From Nitrospira sp. (GTDB lineage Bacteria; Nitrospirota; Nitrospiria; Nitrospirales; Nitrospiraceae), in contig JANDJI010000001.1 of the NCBI GenBank assembly GCA_024331125.1, forward strand, positions 342,001-406,000: DNA of 64,000 nucleotides. The letters are read 5' to 3'. Positions within the stretch are counted from its first letter, which is position 1. Each line of letters begins with the position of its first letter. A program made the translations under genes and the position numbers. This document shows positions 24,786 through 34,560 of the stretch, one piece after another. The notes under the pieces are model-generated. The model saw only the letters and a list, made by a program, of their open reading frames with translations. It made no database searches and was not told the DNA's origin.

Positions 24786-25862
24786 CTACTGAGAAAACAG
24801 CGGGGGCGTCGCAAACGATTTGGTCACGCCCCCGACGAAACTAATTTCCTGCTGCAAGTTTCCATTGAAATCTCGATAGATCGGAATCTGGGCCATGAAA
24901 TAGATCTGCCCGAAATCGAAAGCGTTCACGACCGCGCCGGTCGTAAATGCCACAAAGGTATGGTCGGTCGTTGGAACCGACCGGCCGATCACGTTGGCAT
25001 CCAGTAATTCGAGGCGATTGATCGGATCGGTGGAATTAAACCGATACAGCGCCGCCTCGATGTTGTCTCGCTCCTTGTAACGGAAATTGATCTGGTTGGT
25101 CAGCACAAGCCAGGGAAATGTCACCAGATTGAGACCCGCGCTGACGGTAAATTCCTGCCCGAATCGATACCCATCCGAATTCCGCATGGTGTACCGATAG
25201 TTGCCGGACAAAAATTGATTGAGGCGATGAGGCAGGATTTCATAGGTTTGATAGAAGCCCGGCTGAAAGCCGAAGGCACCTCGCCCCACTTGCAATGTTG
25301 ATTCGGCAAGCTGACCGGCCACGGCCTCGTGACCATAGTCTCCAATGGGAAACCACACTCCCATTTCCAGCACCACCATACTCCGTAAGGTCGGAAGCAC
25401 GTTGTACTTGACCTTGCCCAGAATATCTCCAAACCCTCGATCGAACGTATTGGAGACCGCGCCCGTGCCGATCTGTCCGACCGCATCGACCATTCGGTAG
25501 GGGATTTGCATCTGAAGGCCGATTCGTTCCGTCAAGCCATAATTCAGATCCAATGCCCCTATTTGCACCAACGTGCGAAGCTGACTGACTTGGCTATTGG
25601 CCAGGATGAGTTGCTTGGTCTGCTGATTGGCGAATGGAATGGTGCTCACGCCCTCGGGCGGAATCCCGTTCGGCGTATGCGTAAAGTTCACGTTGACTGT
25701 CAGGACACCGGCCGGCGACACCGCCTGTTGCGAGCCGATCACAACGAAACAACTGGCCGATCCGCAGGAGCCCTCGGCCGACGGCTCGAACAGTCCCATG
25801 CTTTGAGCCAGCATGAGCGCGCAAATCAACCAGAGGGACCGTTGAAACCCCGCCTTCATCAT
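24786..25862 (-). CDS. Outer-membrane beta-barrel protein (phenol MetA-type family)
   Basis: The 358-residue product has a signal peptide (MMKAGFQRSLWLICALMLAQSMG) and alternating hydrophobic beta-strands. LDLNYGLTERIGLQMQIPYR, FGDILGKVKYNV and WFPIGDYGHEAV match the pattern of the meta-pathway phenol degradation-like/porin family. The C-terminus TKSFATPPLFSQ lacks the usual final Phe. It would form an outer-membrane channel for a hydrophobic or small substrate. Its start codon overlaps the stop of the HTH gene by four bases, so translation is coupled. It is followed by the beta-propeller lipoprotein gene, so the two may form an outer-membrane pair. Confidence 0.7.
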   Translation of the reverse strand: MMKAGFQRSLWLICALMLAQSMGLFEPSAEGSCGSASCFVVIGSQQAVSPAGVLTVNVNFTHTPNGIPPEGVSTIPFANQQTKQLILANSQVSQLRTLVQIGALDLNYGLTERIGLQMQIPYRMVDAVGQIGTGAVSNTFDRGFGDILGKVKYNVLPTLRSMVVLEMGVWFPIGDYGHEAVAGQLAESTLQVGRGAFGFQPGFYQTYEILPHRLNQFLSGNYRYTMRNSDGYRFGQEFTVSAGLNLVTFPWLVLTNQINFRYKERDNIEAALYRFNSTDPINRLELLDANVIGRSVPTTDHTFVAFTTGAVVNAFDFGQIYFMAQIPIYRDFNGNLQQEISFVGGVTKSFATPPLFSQ

Positions 25863-26173
25863 AAGGCGGCCTGCCGTCGCGGGCCGACCATGCCGGAGAC
25901 AGAACGCTTGCGGCCGCTCGGCCCGGATGTTTCATGGGAAGCGCGGCCCCCTTGCCCCGCTTCCGCGGGGACCGAGGCCCCGACGCAGTGGTGATTGATG
26001 AGGGCGGCCACCGTGTCGCTGAAGATTCGCAAGCTGCCCGCCCCGATTCGCGTACCGCCGAGTTGCCCGGCGTCGACCCACCGATAGATCGTCCAACGAC
26101 TGACGTTCAACAGTCTGGCCGCTTCATCGACTCGCAACAACCGCTTATTCTGCAATGCGAGAAAGTCTTCCAT
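25859..26173 (-). CDS. Excisionase/MerR-type helix-turn-helix protein
   Basis: Residues 13-60 of 104 (LRVDEAARLLNVSRWTIYRWVDAGQLGGTRIGAGSLRIFSDTVAALI) form the winged helix-turn-helix of excisionase-type DNA-binding domains. The C-terminal 40 residues are rich in Gly/Ser/Arg and disordered. It could control transcription of the operon it heads. Its stop overlaps the start of the beta-barrel gene by four bases. No integrase or recombinase is nearby, so a phage excisionase role is unlikely. Confidence 0.75.
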   Translation of the reverse strand: MEDFLALQNKRLLRVDEAARLLNVSRWTIYRWVDAGQLGGTRIGAGSLRIFSDTVAALINHHCVGASVPAEAGQGGRASHETSGPSGRKRSVSGMVGPRRQAAL

Positions 26174-26396
26174 GATAAGTACCTCCTGGTTTCTCAGAAG
26201 TGTTACGCCGTCACCCAGGCGGCCACGACTGTTTCCTCATCTCCATGACGAGGCCACCACAGCCGTGGATGCCGGGGGCTACCCTGTTTTTTCTTATTGG
26301 CGCGAACCCGATCACCGCCGATGCAAGGAATCGGCATCGTGCCCCTCCGGGGAGCAATGCCTGTTCCCGAGCATCAGACGGCTGAACAGAGAGGAG

Positions 26397-26699
26397 TTAG
26401 CAAGAAAGAGGAGGACCGCGAGAGAAAAGCCTCAACCGCTTGAGGTCGTCGATTTGGCTGTCGGACTCAATGCTCTGAATGGCTATGAAAGAAAAAACGG
26501 GGGCAAAAACAGAATCTCTTACCTCATACCCTTGTCCTACGCCACAAAACCAGGCACACAACGGAGACGAATGAGTCGCCGCTTTATGATGGCTATGCTG
26601 GACCTCATGGGCGACGGCCGCCGGCGCCGCGAGAATGGGCACCAGCAGCAGGCACGCCACAAGGGACAGGACAAGCATCTGTCGATGAAAACGAGTCAT
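26397..26699 (-). CDS. Small His/Cys membrane protein, paralogue 1
   Basis: The 100-residue protein has an N-terminal hydrophobic segment (MLVLSLVACLLLVPILAAPA), then a His-rich stretch (HEVQHSHHKAATH) followed by LCAWFCGVGQGYEV. It ends with a RGPPLSC tail. The His cluster and the CxWxC pair could bind copper or another metal, as in DUF2946-type proteins. It lies six bases after the TlpA-like gene. A paralogue of the same design lies on the other side of that gene. Family unknown. Confidence 0.6.
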   Translation of the reverse strand: MTRFHRQMLVLSLVACLLLVPILAAPAAVAHEVQHSHHKAATHSSPLCAWFCGVGQGYEVRDSVFAPVFSFIAIQSIESDSQIDDLKRLRLFSRGPPLSC

Positions 26700-26705
26700 A
26701 TCGTC

Positions 26706-27302
26706 TTACTTGACCAACGCCGCTTGAACGGACTTCCTGCCTTGAATTCGATGAAACGTCTGCACGATTTTCTCTTCCGTCAGCAGCCCGCCCTTGACGT
26801 ATTCTTGCACCACGCCTTTTTCGTCGATAAAGACGCTGACCGGCAAGCCGAACACGCCGAATTGATTGGCCACTTTGTTGTCACGGTCCATCAGAACCGG
26901 AAACGTGTGCCCGTGCTGCTTGATGTGTTCGCGCACTTTCGCCTCGTCCTCTAATTCATTGACCGCGAGCACCACAAACCCATTGTCCTTGAGTTTGTCG
27001 TATGCCGCTTGCATCGCGGGCATTTCGGTCGTGCAGGGCTTGCACCAGGTCGCCCAGAAGTTCACAAGGACAACCTTGCCGCGATACTGACTGAGGCTTT
27101 GTTGTTTTCCTTCAAGATCAATGAGCCGAAAATCCTCCGCTGGAGTCCCCACCGCCGGCACACGCGAACCCATCGCCCACACCGAGTAGCTCGAAAACAT
27201 GAGCAGGAGAGGGAGAACAAGCCATGTTCCCCGACTTCGGTTGATCAATCGCAAGGGCAACGACTCTCCTCGATTCATCTGAAGCCTCATGGGTTCACCC
27301 AT
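26706..27302 (-). CDS. TlpA/ResA-type thioredoxin
   Basis: The start is uncertain between several ATGs; 27302 is listed, giving 198 residues. An N-terminal anchor (WLVLPLLLMFSSYSVWA) is followed by a thioredoxin-fold domain with FWATWCKPCTTEMP (CKPC active site), FVVLAVNELE and FGVFGLPVSVFIDEKG, including the cis-Pro. TlpA-type proteins reduce disulfides in the periplasm, for example in cytochrome c or copper-site assembly. The two flanking His/Cys small proteins make a metal- or disulfide-handling module plausible. Confidence 0.85.
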   Translation of the reverse strand: MGEPMRLQMNRGESLPLRLINRSRGTWLVLPLLLMFSSYSVWAMGSRVPAVGTPAEDFRLIDLEGKQQSLSQYRGKVVLVNFWATWCKPCTTEMPAMQAAYDKLKDNGFVVLAVNELEDEAKVREHIKQHGHTFPVLMDRDNKVANQFGVFGLPVSVFIDEKGVVQEYVKGGLLTEEKIVQTFHRIQGRKSVQAALVK

Positions 27303-27411
27303 GGTTTCAAAAGATCCCCACCGCCCCCTGTCTCCATGCCTTATACATCGAAGAACCTGGCACAGAGAAAACTTCAAAACCGGCCAGAAACGAGACTGCT
27401 CGAAACAAGAC

Positions 27412-27717
27412 TCAAGAAACGGGAGGTCCTCGCGGAACTATGAAAAGGGAGTGGATGATGGAAGGTCTCTTACTTACCTGATACTCTATCCATTCAGATG
27501 GGAACCCTTCCCACAGCCTCGGAGCAATCGTAACTTCCCACCCCTGTCCGGCGATACATAACCAGGAACAGAGTACGGTACTGTGATGAGAGGACGATTG
27601 ATGATGGGATCGATGGTCAAAATCGTTCGCGACCGACTGCCCGATTGCCAGCCCGCCGACGGACAGGACACAGAGCACAAGGACGATCGAAAGGACTTTC
27701 AGAACCCCGTGGCCCAT
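27412..27717 (-). CDS. Small His/Cys membrane protein, paralogue 2
   Basis: The start at 27717 follows GGAG; an upstream GTG at 27732 is possible. The 101-residue product has a hydrophobic anchor (VLKVLSIVLVLCVLSVGG), then HRSHHQSSSHHSTVLCSWLCIAGQGWEV, and it ends with RGPPVS. The CSWLC...GQGWEV block, the His cluster and the terminal RGPP match the protein at 26397-26699. The two are paralogues on either side of the TlpA gene. No family is recognised; metal binding by His/Cys is inferred. Confidence 0.6.
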   Translation of the reverse strand: MGHGVLKVLSIVLVLCVLSVGGLAIGQSVANDFDHRSHHQSSSHHSTVLCSWLCIAGQGWEVTIAPRLWEGFPSEWIEYQVSKRPSIIHSLFIVPRGPPVS

Positions 27718-27835
27718 GGAACGGTTCTCCACCGGCTTTGCGCGAAATAGTAATTGACCATCATGAAACCTGTCAAGCGGGTGATACCTAAAGAGGAGCC
27801 CTCGCTAACTTATAGGATTCACCGGAGAGATGCGG

Positions 27836-27841
27836 TATACT
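27836..27841 (+). promoter_or_regulatory. -10-like TATACT before secA
   Basis: TATACT lies 52 bases before the secA start at 27893. No matching -35 is seen. It supports the later start codon, because the alternative ATG at 27830 would lie ahead of this box. Confidence 0.3.
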
Positions 27842-27892
27842 GCATCGGTTGTTTTCTCGTCTTATCGAGACGTGTTTCCGACGAGACCATTT

Positions 27893-30616
27893 ATGGTTAC
27901 GCAACTACTTAATCTGATCTTCGGCAGCAAAAACGACAGGGAAATCAAAGCGCTCCTTCCGATCGTGGAACGGATCAACGGCCTGGAATCCGGGCTGACG
28001 CCGCTCTCCGACCAAGCCCTCGCGGACAAAACTCCGGATTTCAAGAAACGTCTGGAAGCCGGAGCGACGCTCGACGACATCTTGCCGGAGGCCTTTGCCG
28101 TGTGTCGCGAAATGTCCCGCCGCGTGCTCAACATGCGGCATTTCGACGTGCAACTCATCGGCGGCATGATCCTGCACAAGGGCCGCATCGCGGAGATGAA
28201 AACCGGCGAAGGAAAAACCCTGGTCGCCACCCTCCCCATTTATCTGAACGCGCTCGAAGGGAAAGGCGTCCACCTGGTCACCGTCAACGATTATCTCGCC
28301 AAGCGAGACGCGCAATGGATGGGGCGCCTCTACCATGCGTTGGGCCTGTCCACCGGCGTCATTCAGCACGATGCCTCGTTTCTCTTTGATCCGACCTATG
28401 AATCGGCGGACAAGCGGCTCCAGCATCTTCGGCCTTGCACCAGGGCCGAAGCCTATCGCGCCGACATCACCTACGGCACGAACAACGAGTACGGGTTCGA
28501 TTACCTGCGCGACAACCTGGTGGTGACCGACTTGAGTCAATGCGTCCAGCGCGAGCTGAACTTCGCCATCGTGGACGAGGTCGACAGCATTCTGATCGAC
28601 GAGGCACGGACGCCGCTGATCATTTCCGGGCCGACCGATCAGTCCACCGACCTCTACTATCGGATCAACGCGATCATCCCCCAATTGAAACCGGAGCGGG
28701 ATTATACGATCGAAGAAAAAACCAAGACCGCCGCGTTGACGGAAGACGGCAACGCCCGCGTGGAAAAACTGCTCGGCGTGGAGAACCTCTACGACCCGGC
28801 CCACATGGATCTGGTGCACCACGTGGTCAAGGCGCTGCAGGCCCACGCGCTGTATAAGCGCGACGTGGACTACGTCGTCAAGGACGGCGAAGTCATCATC
28901 GTGGACGAATTTACGGGCCGACTGATGCCCGGCCGCCGCTGGAGCGACGGCTTGCACCAAGCCGTCGAGGCCAAGGAAGGCGTCAAAATCGCCAACGAAA
29001 ATCAGACGCTGGCGTCCATCACCTTCCAAAATTATTTCCGCATGTACAAGAAGCTCAGCGGCATGACCGGAACCGCGGATACCGAGGCCGCCGAATTCGC
29101 CAAAATCTACAACCTCGACGTCAACGTGGTGCCGACCAACCGCAAGATGATCCGCATCGACTATCCCGACGTCGTCTATCGGACGGAGAAAGAAAAATTC
29201 ACCGCCATCGTCGAGGAAATTAAAGATTGCCACCAGCGCGGGCAGCCGGTGCTGGTCGGCACCATCTCCATCGAAAAATCCGAAAAGCTCTCGGCGCTCC
29301 TGAACCGGAACGGCGTCAAGCACAACGTCCTGAACGCCAAGCACCATGAGCGGGAAGCCGAGATCGTCGCGCAAGCCGGTCGAAAAGGCGCCGTCACCAT
29401 CGCCACCAACATGGCGGGACGCGGCACCGACATTCTGTTGGGCGGCAACCCCGACTTCCTCTACAAGCAAGTGCTGTATCGGGAAGAGAACCTGCCCGAC
29501 GCCCGCAAACTTGAACTCTACGAAGAGATCAGGGCGGACTGTGAAAAGAATAAGCAGGAGGTGATCGCCTGCGGCGGACTGCACATCCTGGGCACCGAGC
29601 GACACGAGAGCCGTCGGATCGACAATCAATTGCGCGGGCGGGCGGGCCGGCAGGGCGATCCCGGCACGTCCCGGTTCTATCTGTCGCTTGAAGACGATCT
29701 GATGCGCATTTTCGCCTCGGAACGGGTCTCGCAACTGATGCTCAAACTCGGCATGGAAGAGGGCGTGCCCATCGAGCACGGCATGGTGACGCGCGCGATC
29801 GCCAACGCGCAAAAGAAGGTCGAAGCCCACAACTTTGAGATCCGCAAACAGTTGCTTGAATATGACGACGTCATGAACAAGCAGCGCGAAGTGATTTATC
29901 GCCACCGGCGGGCGGTCCTCAGCGGAGAAAACCTCAAAGAAAACCTCCGCGACATGATGGCCGGATTGGTGGACTCGGCTATGAACGTCTACTGCCCGCC
30001 CGACCAATATCCGGAAGAGTGGGATCTCAAGGGCCTGGTGGAAATGATGCAGGGCCAGTTCGGCGTCGACATCACACAGGGCAAGCACGATAAAGGAGAA
30101 TCCCTCAGAGAGATCGGGCGGGACGCCCTGTTGGAAGACTTGCATACCCAGGTTCGCGAGGCCTATTCGCGGAAAGAGCAGGAGTTGGGACCGGAGCTGA
30201 TGCGGTTTCTGGAGAAGACCTTCATGCTCCAGGTCATCGATCATCACTGGAAAGACCATTTGCTCGCCATGGATCACCTGCGAGACGGGATCGGCCTTCG
30301 CGGCTACGGGCAAAAAGATCCGTTGATCGAATATAAACGCGAAGGCTTTGATCTTTTTGCCGGCATGATGGAACGGATCAAATCCGATACGATCAACCGG
30401 CTTCTGCACGTCCAAGCCGTTCGTCAAGACGCGGAGCCGCCGTCACCTGCGCCCCCTCCCGTCATTTCCCGCCCGCAGGCGAAACTCACGCTGAACCGCG
30501 GGGAAGAGCCAGCCGCGGCTCCGGCTCCCGTGCACCGCGCCGACGCCAAGGTCGGCCGCAATGATCCCTGCCCCTGCGGAAGCGGCAAGAAGTACAAAAA
30601 ATGCCACGGCGCGTGA
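27893..30616 (+). CDS. secA: Preprotein translocase ATPase SecA
   Basis: The start at 27893 gives [17 protein letters not shown], the normal SecA N-terminus, and a 907-residue protein of usual length. Visible motifs are the Walker A sequence MKTGEGKT (102-109), the DEVD box in [15 protein letters not shown] near residue 228, the helicase motif [12 protein letters not shown], and a C-terminal zinc SEC-C motif with [13 protein letters not shown]. It drives export through SecYEG, including export of the VPLPA and peroxidase precursors in this window. It is a single-gene unit followed by about 280 bases without a gene. Confidence 0.98.
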   Translation: MVTQLLNLIFGSKNDREIKALLPIVERINGLESGLTPLSDQALADKTPDFKKRLEAGATLDDILPEAFAVCREMSRRVLNMRHFDVQLIGGMILHKGRIAEMKTGEGKTLVATLPIYLNALEGKGVHLVTVNDYLAKRDAQWMGRLYHALGLSTGVIQHDASFLFDPTYESADKRLQHLRPCTRAEAYRADITYGTNNEYGFDYLRDNLVVTDLSQCVQRELNFAIVDEVDSILIDEARTPLIISGPTDQSTDLYYRINAIIPQLKPERDYTIEEKTKTAALTEDGNARVEKLLGVENLYDPAHMDLVHHVVKALQAHALYKRDVDYVVKDGEVIIVDEFTGRLMPGRRWSDGLHQAVEAKEGVKIANENQTLASITFQNYFRMYKKLSGMTGTADTEAAEFAKIYNLDVNVVPTNRKMIRIDYPDVVYRTEKEKFTAIVEEIKDCHQRGQPVLVGTISIEKSEKLSALLNRNGVKHNVLNAKHHEREAEIVAQAGRKGAVTIATNMAGRGTDILLGGNPDFLYKQVLYREENLPDARKLELYEEIRADCEKNKQEVIACGGLHILGTERHESRRIDNQLRGRAGRQGDPGTSRFYLSLEDDLMRIFASERVSQLMLKLGMEEGVPIEHGMVTRAIANAQKKVEAHNFEIRKQLLEYDDVMNKQREVIYRHRRAVLSGENLKENLRDMMAGLVDSAMNVYCPPDQYPEEWDLKGLVEMMQGQFGVDITQGKHDKGESLREIGRDALLEDLHTQVREAYSRKEQELGPELMRFLEKTFMLQVIDHHWKDHLLAMDHLRDGIGLRGYGQKDPLIEYKREGFDLFAGMMERIKSDTINRLLHVQAVRQDAEPPSPAPPPVISRPQAKLTLNRGEEPAAAPAPVHRADAKVGRNDPCPCGSGKKYKKCHGA

Positions 30617-30894
30617 CGGCGAGTTCTACCGAACCTGTCGTGCCGACAGATTTGATTCAACCGCTTGCAACTTGGCCTTCCGATCGATCGAGAACGAGCT
30701 TCTTCCTGAAACGAGCATCAAAAAATATCGATCGGTCTCGGTCGCTGCTTCCGCGCTCCGCGGAACTTCGCCAAGATGAAACTCCGCCGACACGATTCGC
30801 GGCTTCTCGTCGAGCGCGCTTTCGACGCAACCACAACGGACCTTGCATTTTGTAAGAAAAGCCTCTAGACTCTGCCGCCTGGGAGAACCAACGT

Positions 30895-30990
30895 ATGTCG
30901 AGCGTTTTGAAAAAACGACGAAAAAAAATGCGCAAGCACAAATACAAAAAGCTGCGCAGACGTCAAAAGTTTCTTCGCCGCAAAAGTTAG
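30895..30990 (+). CDS. 31-residue basic ribosomal protein (bS22/AURKAIP1-COX24 type)
   Basis: ATG at 30895 follows GGGAG and opens a 31-codon frame: MSSVLKKRRKKMRKHKYKK continues with LRRRQKFLRRKS. The alternation of Arg/Lys with SVLKKRRKKM and KHKYKKLRRR matches the AURKAIP1/COX24 domain, whose mycobacterial member bS22 is a 33-residue small-subunit protein starting MGSVIKKRRKRM. It would bind 16S rRNA in the 30S subunit. It sits between secA and a small conserved protein. Confidence 0.85.
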   Translation: MSSVLKKRRKKMRKHKYKKLRRRQKFLRRKS

Positions 30991-31029
30991 GCCGACAGTT
31001 AGGCAGGGGTCACGTGACCGGAGGGTTTC

Positions 31030-31251
31030 TTGGCTGAGGGCAGGAAAGTTCGGATTCGCGTTCGAACGATCCACTGCACGTACGTAGGCGACTTTCTGAT
31101 TCCTCCAACACGTAATCGCGTCTCCGACGCAATCAATGAAGACGGGCGTCCGTTCATCAGCCTGACGAACGTGGTCATCGATGACAAGGACCGGGCTGAT
31201 TTTGTGGCACTCAATAAGACACTCATTGAATCGGTCATCCATCCCGACTGA
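31030..31251 (+). CDS. Small conserved protein with TTG start
   Basis: A TTG at 31030 is preceded closely by GGAGGG, which decides the start. The 73 residues are IRVRTIHCTYVGDFLIPPTRNRVSD and FISLTNVVIDDKDRADFVAL, a compact beta-rich domain without signal peptide. I do not recognise the family by name. It lies 39 bases after the bS22-type gene on the same strand, so the two may be cotranscribed. A cytoplasmic role is likely. Confidence 0.6.
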   Translation: MAEGRKVRIRVRTIHCTYVGDFLIPPTRNRVSDAINEDGRPFISLTNVVIDDKDRADFVALNKTLIESVIHPD

Positions 31252-31352
31252 GCGTCGCCCGTTTCTTCCCACCTTGCCGTGCTTTCCCGCAGAGGCGGAA
31301 TGACGAACCAGGCTCCCCAAGCCGGTATCCGGACGCCTCTTTCCAGCCCGTC

Positions 31353-33083
31353 ATGTTGATCTTTAGACGCTTCTTGCCGTTCATTCAGCCGTATGTGACG
31401 CGGATGTTGGCAAGCGGCCTCCTCGTCATGAGCGTGGCCGCCGTCAATCTGGCTTTGCTTCGATTGACGGGCGCGCTGTGGGACGTCATCACGGTCCGAC
31501 AAGACGCCGACCGAATGACGGAACTGATCGGGGTCTTGCTCGGGCTCGTGCTTCTCCAAGGCCTCTGCACGATGGGGCACAGCTATTTGACCGCATGGGT
31601 GTCTCAACGAATCATGGCCGACTTCCGCCGGCACGTCTTCGCGCATTTGCAGACGCTGGACGTCAAATTCTTCGCCCGCCGCCGAACCGGCGAGCTGCTG
31701 TCGCGATTAATGAACGACGTCGGGATCATCCAGTCGGTCGCGACGGAACTGCCGATCGACAGCGCAAAACAGCTTGTCACGTTCGTCGGCGGACTGGCCT
31801 TTCTGTTCATGATGAATTGGCGTCTCTCGCTTCTGATCTTGATTCTTCTCCCGTTGTTGGTGTTGGTCGCCAAAATGTTCGGGCGCAGGCTCAAGGCCCT
31901 CTCCCTGTCGCTTCAAGACCAAACCGCCGCTCTCAACACCTTGGCCGAGGAAGTGATTTCCGGCATCCGCATCGTCAAATCGTTCGTGCAGACGAAGCGC
32001 GAAGAAGAGCGCTTTTCCGCCCAGATCGATCAAACCCTCCGCGTCACCATGCGCCGAGCCGGCATCATGGCCCTGTTCATTCCGACCATCAGCCTGCTCA
32101 CCTTTTCCATCGCGGCCGCCGTCATCTGGTACGGAGGCCGGCAAGTGGTCGAGGGCGCCATCACTCCCGGCGATCTGTTCGCCTTCATCTTGTTTGCGGG
32201 CATCCTGATCGGTCCCTTCAGTTCGGCCGCCCGTGTCTTCTCGCAAGTGAAAGAGGCTCAGGGCGCCATGCAACGGGTGTTCGAAATACTGGACGTGGAA
32301 CCGGCCGTTCAAGACCGGCCGGGAGCGATCGTCCTCTCCGCGGCGACCGGCCACGTGCGGTTTGAAGACGTCGGGTTCGCCTATGATTCACGCGCTCCCG
32401 TTCTCTCGCACTTATCGTTCGAGGCCAAGCCCGGCGAGGTCATTGCGATCGTCGGGCCGACCGGCGCCGGGAAGACGACCGTCGTCAATCTGCTCCACCG
32501 ATTCTATGACCCGACCGAAGGCCGGATCATGATCGACGGGTACGACCTGAAACAGGTGACCCTCGAGAGCTGGTATCGGCAATTGGCGCTGGTCCCGCAG
32601 GAAACCATTTTGTTCGGCGGCACCATTCTGGACAACGTCCGTTACGGGAATCCCGCCGCCGATGAAGAGGAAATAGAGCGCGCGTGCAAGGCGGCGCACG
32701 CCCACGACTTCATTATGAGTTTCCCCGACAAGTACTGCACCATCGTCGGGGAAAAGGGAATCAATCTCTCAGGAGGGCAGCGTCAACGTCTTGCGATCGC
32801 GCGGGCGATTCTGAAGAACCCACGCATCCTGCTGTTGGATGAAGCCACGTCTTCCCTTGACAGCGAGTCGGAACGTCTGGTCCAAGAAGCCATCGATCGC
32901 CTGATGCGCGGGAGAACGACGTTCGTCGTCGCCCATCGGCTTTCCACCGTCCAGCACGCCGACCGCATTCTCGTCTTGGACAAGGGCCGTCTCGTTGAAG
33001 AAGGCACCCATGCCCGGCTCATGGAGCGCAAAGGCCTCTATCACTATCTGTACACCATCCGCCTGAACGATCCGGTGGGATAG
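31353..33083 (+). CDS. MsbA-like lipid/drug ABC exporter
   Basis: The 576-residue half-transporter fuses an N-terminal membrane domain (six helices, about residues 1-310) to an ATPase domain. Walker A GPTGAGKT (369-376), signature LSGGQRQR (about 472), Walker B LLLLDEA (about 493) and the switch His in VAHRLS are all intact. The sequence is close to MsbA/LmrA-type exporters, which flip lipid A or lipids across the inner membrane as homodimers. The contrast with the motif-dead ABC protein at 44605 is notable. Substrate is inferred only from family. Confidence 0.88.
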   Translation: MLIFRRFLPFIQPYVTRMLASGLLVMSVAAVNLALLRLTGALWDVITVRQDADRMTELIGVLLGLVLLQGLCTMGHSYLTAWVSQRIMADFRRHVFAHLQTLDVKFFARRRTGELLSRLMNDVGIIQSVATELPIDSAKQLVTFVGGLAFLFMMNWRLSLLILILLPLLVLVAKMFGRRLKALSLSLQDQTAALNTLAEEVISGIRIVKSFVQTKREEERFSAQIDQTLRVTMRRAGIMALFIPTISLLTFSIAAAVIWYGGRQVVEGAITPGDLFAFILFAGILIGPFSSAARVFSQVKEAQGAMQRVFEILDVEPAVQDRPGAIVLSAATGHVRFEDVGFAYDSRAPVLSHLSFEAKPGEVIAIVGPTGAGKTTVVNLLHRFYDPTEGRIMIDGYDLKQVTLESWYRQLALVPQETILFGGTILDNVRYGNPAADEEEIERACKAAHAHDFIMSFPDKYCTIVGEKGINLSGGQRQRLAIARAILKNPRILLLDEATSSLDSESERLVQEAIDRLMRGRTTFVVAHRLSTVQHADRILVLDKGRLVEEGTHARLMERKGLYHYLYTIRLNDPVG

Positions 33084-33162
33084 GATCGCGCGCCGACAGT
33101 GACACGCCGGTCTTTCGAGCATCGATCTTTCGACCTCGAAGAAAAATCTTCTTTAACTTTTC

Positions 33163-33819
33163 TTATTTAACTTTGGAAAAATCGGCGGGGATTCGCACTT
33201 CCTGGCCGTCTTGCAAGTTCACGACGAAGACCGACTTCGCATTCGGATCAAATTGCTCATAGGCGAAGAGTGCGGTAAACCGAGAGCGAAACGCGGGGCC
33301 GTTGCCTTCTTCGTTCTTGCGTCCGCGTTCGGCCCGCCCGATATCGACAGGCTTGATCCGTTTGGCGCCTTGGTGCAATTCAACGAGGGCTCCTTCGGCA
33401 AAATACTCGTCATCGCCGCACAGTTGAACCTCGACTTCCATGTTCGGCATGTCCAACACTTTTTTCACGAACTCCTCCGGCATCCGCACTTCGACCTTGC
33501 GTTTCTTGGACTCCACCGCCTCTTGACGACCGAAGGCCTCAAGCCGATACCGCTTGGTCCGCAAGATCGCGCTGGCGCCGCACGGATCCTTTTCCGGATC
33601 GGCCCCCACGCGACTGGACAACGACGCCTGTTGCAACACTTTCTTAATATCTTCGGGCAGCTCGGCTTTCTCCATTGGAAGCCTTCCGCTTTCCAATGTT
33701 TTACGGGCCTCTTCAAGGGACAAGTGTACGTCGATGGCGTGAGAAACCCCGCCTATAACGGCAGACGCCCCGACCAGAGCGGCCGCCAGCCACGCTTTTC
33801 CGACTCGGTGCGACGTCAT
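33163..33819 (-). CDS. Exported protein of unknown function
   Basis: The start at 33819 opens a signal peptide (MTSHRVGKAWLAAALVGAS.. ending SHA); upstream in-frame ATGs at 33843 and 33927 exist. The 218-residue mature protein has a short helical opening (VHLSLEEARKTLESGRLPMEKAE), two cysteines (DPCGAS and QLCGDD) and a beta-rich body ending in QDGQEVRIPADFSKVK. No family is recognised. It follows the maf gene by 108 bases on the same strand. Confidence 0.55.
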   Translation of the reverse strand: MTSHRVGKAWLAAALVGASAVIGGVSHAIDVHLSLEEARKTLESGRLPMEKAELPEDIKKVLQQASLSSRVGADPEKDPCGASAILRTKRYRLEAFGRQEAVESKKRKVEVRMPEEFVKKVLDMPNMEVEVQLCGDDEYFAEGALVELHQGAKRIKPVDIGRAERGRKNEEGNGPAFRSRFTALFAYEQFDPNAKSVFVVNLQDGQEVRIPADFSKVK

Positions 33820-33927
33820 ACTCTTTCTCGACTCCCTTATCATTCGTTCAACGCCGTCTTTCATGCATCGTGACAACACCGAGGCATTGTAGGGAAACCT
33901 TCTCCGGTATGCAATCACGGCATGCAA

Positions 33928-34560
33928 TCAGCTCGCAAAACGGGACCAGTTCGGATAAGGCTTTCGTCGATACAAGGCTTCCACGTTTTCTTGCGAGATA
34001 GGATAACCGGCAATCTGCAACAGGCTTGCTACGACCTTCAAGGGAAGACCGACGACCGTTGTGTAATCACCCTCGATTTTTTCGATCAAATCCGCCCCGT
34101 TCCCCTGAATCGAGTAGCTTCCGGCCTTGCCCAAGAACTCTCCGATCTCAAGGTACCGTTCAATGCCGCCGCCGTCCGGTTTCATATGAACGGTAGCCGT
34201 CGCAACATCCACCCGTTCGATGGATCGCGCTTGATGACAGAGGGCCACGGCGGTGTGGACCTGATGAGGCCGTCCTGCAAGGCTCGTCAGCATACGGAGG
34301 GCGTCTTCCCTGTCGCGGGGCTTCCCCAGAAGACGGCCATCGGACTCGATCACGGTATCACCGCCCAACACAATGTCGTCGGATCGCGCCCCCGCAACGG
34401 ATCGCGCCTTCTCCAAGGCGAAATGCGCAACCTGCTCGCGAGGAGCGAAGCCGGACATCGGTCGTTCGACAAAACTCGGCTCACAAACGTCGAAAGGCAC
34501 TCCCAAGAGGCCGAGCAGCTCCCGGCGACGCGGCGACGTCGATGCCAAGACTATCCGCAT
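33928..34560 (-). CDS. maf: Maf nucleotide pyrophosphatase
   Basis: The product begins MRIVLASTSPRRRELLGLLG, the Maf signature, with later FALEKARSV, DTVIESDGRLLGKPRD and GSYSIQGNGADLIEKIEGDY. Maf proteins hydrolyse non-canonical or canonical nucleoside triphosphates (dTTP/UTP type) and limit cell division or modified nucleotides. It is 210 residues long, as usual. Its start overlaps the dus stop by 10 bases, so the two are translated as a pair. Confidence 0.93.
   Translation of the reverse strand: MRIVLASTSPRRRELLGLLGVPFDVCEPSFVERPMSGFAPREQVAHFALEKARSVAGARSDDIVLGGDTVIESDGRLLGKPRDREDALRMLTSLAGRPHQVHTAVALCHQARSIERVDVATATVHMKPDGGGIERYLEIGEFLGKAGSYSIQGNGADLIEKIEGDYTTVVGLPLKVVASLLQIAGYPISQENVEALYRRKPYPNWSRFAS

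Noticed and set aside
27905-30427. 840-residue open frame antisense to secA
   Set aside because: It overlaps the strongly supported secA entirely, has no recognisable domain, and results from the codon bias of a GC-rich gene.
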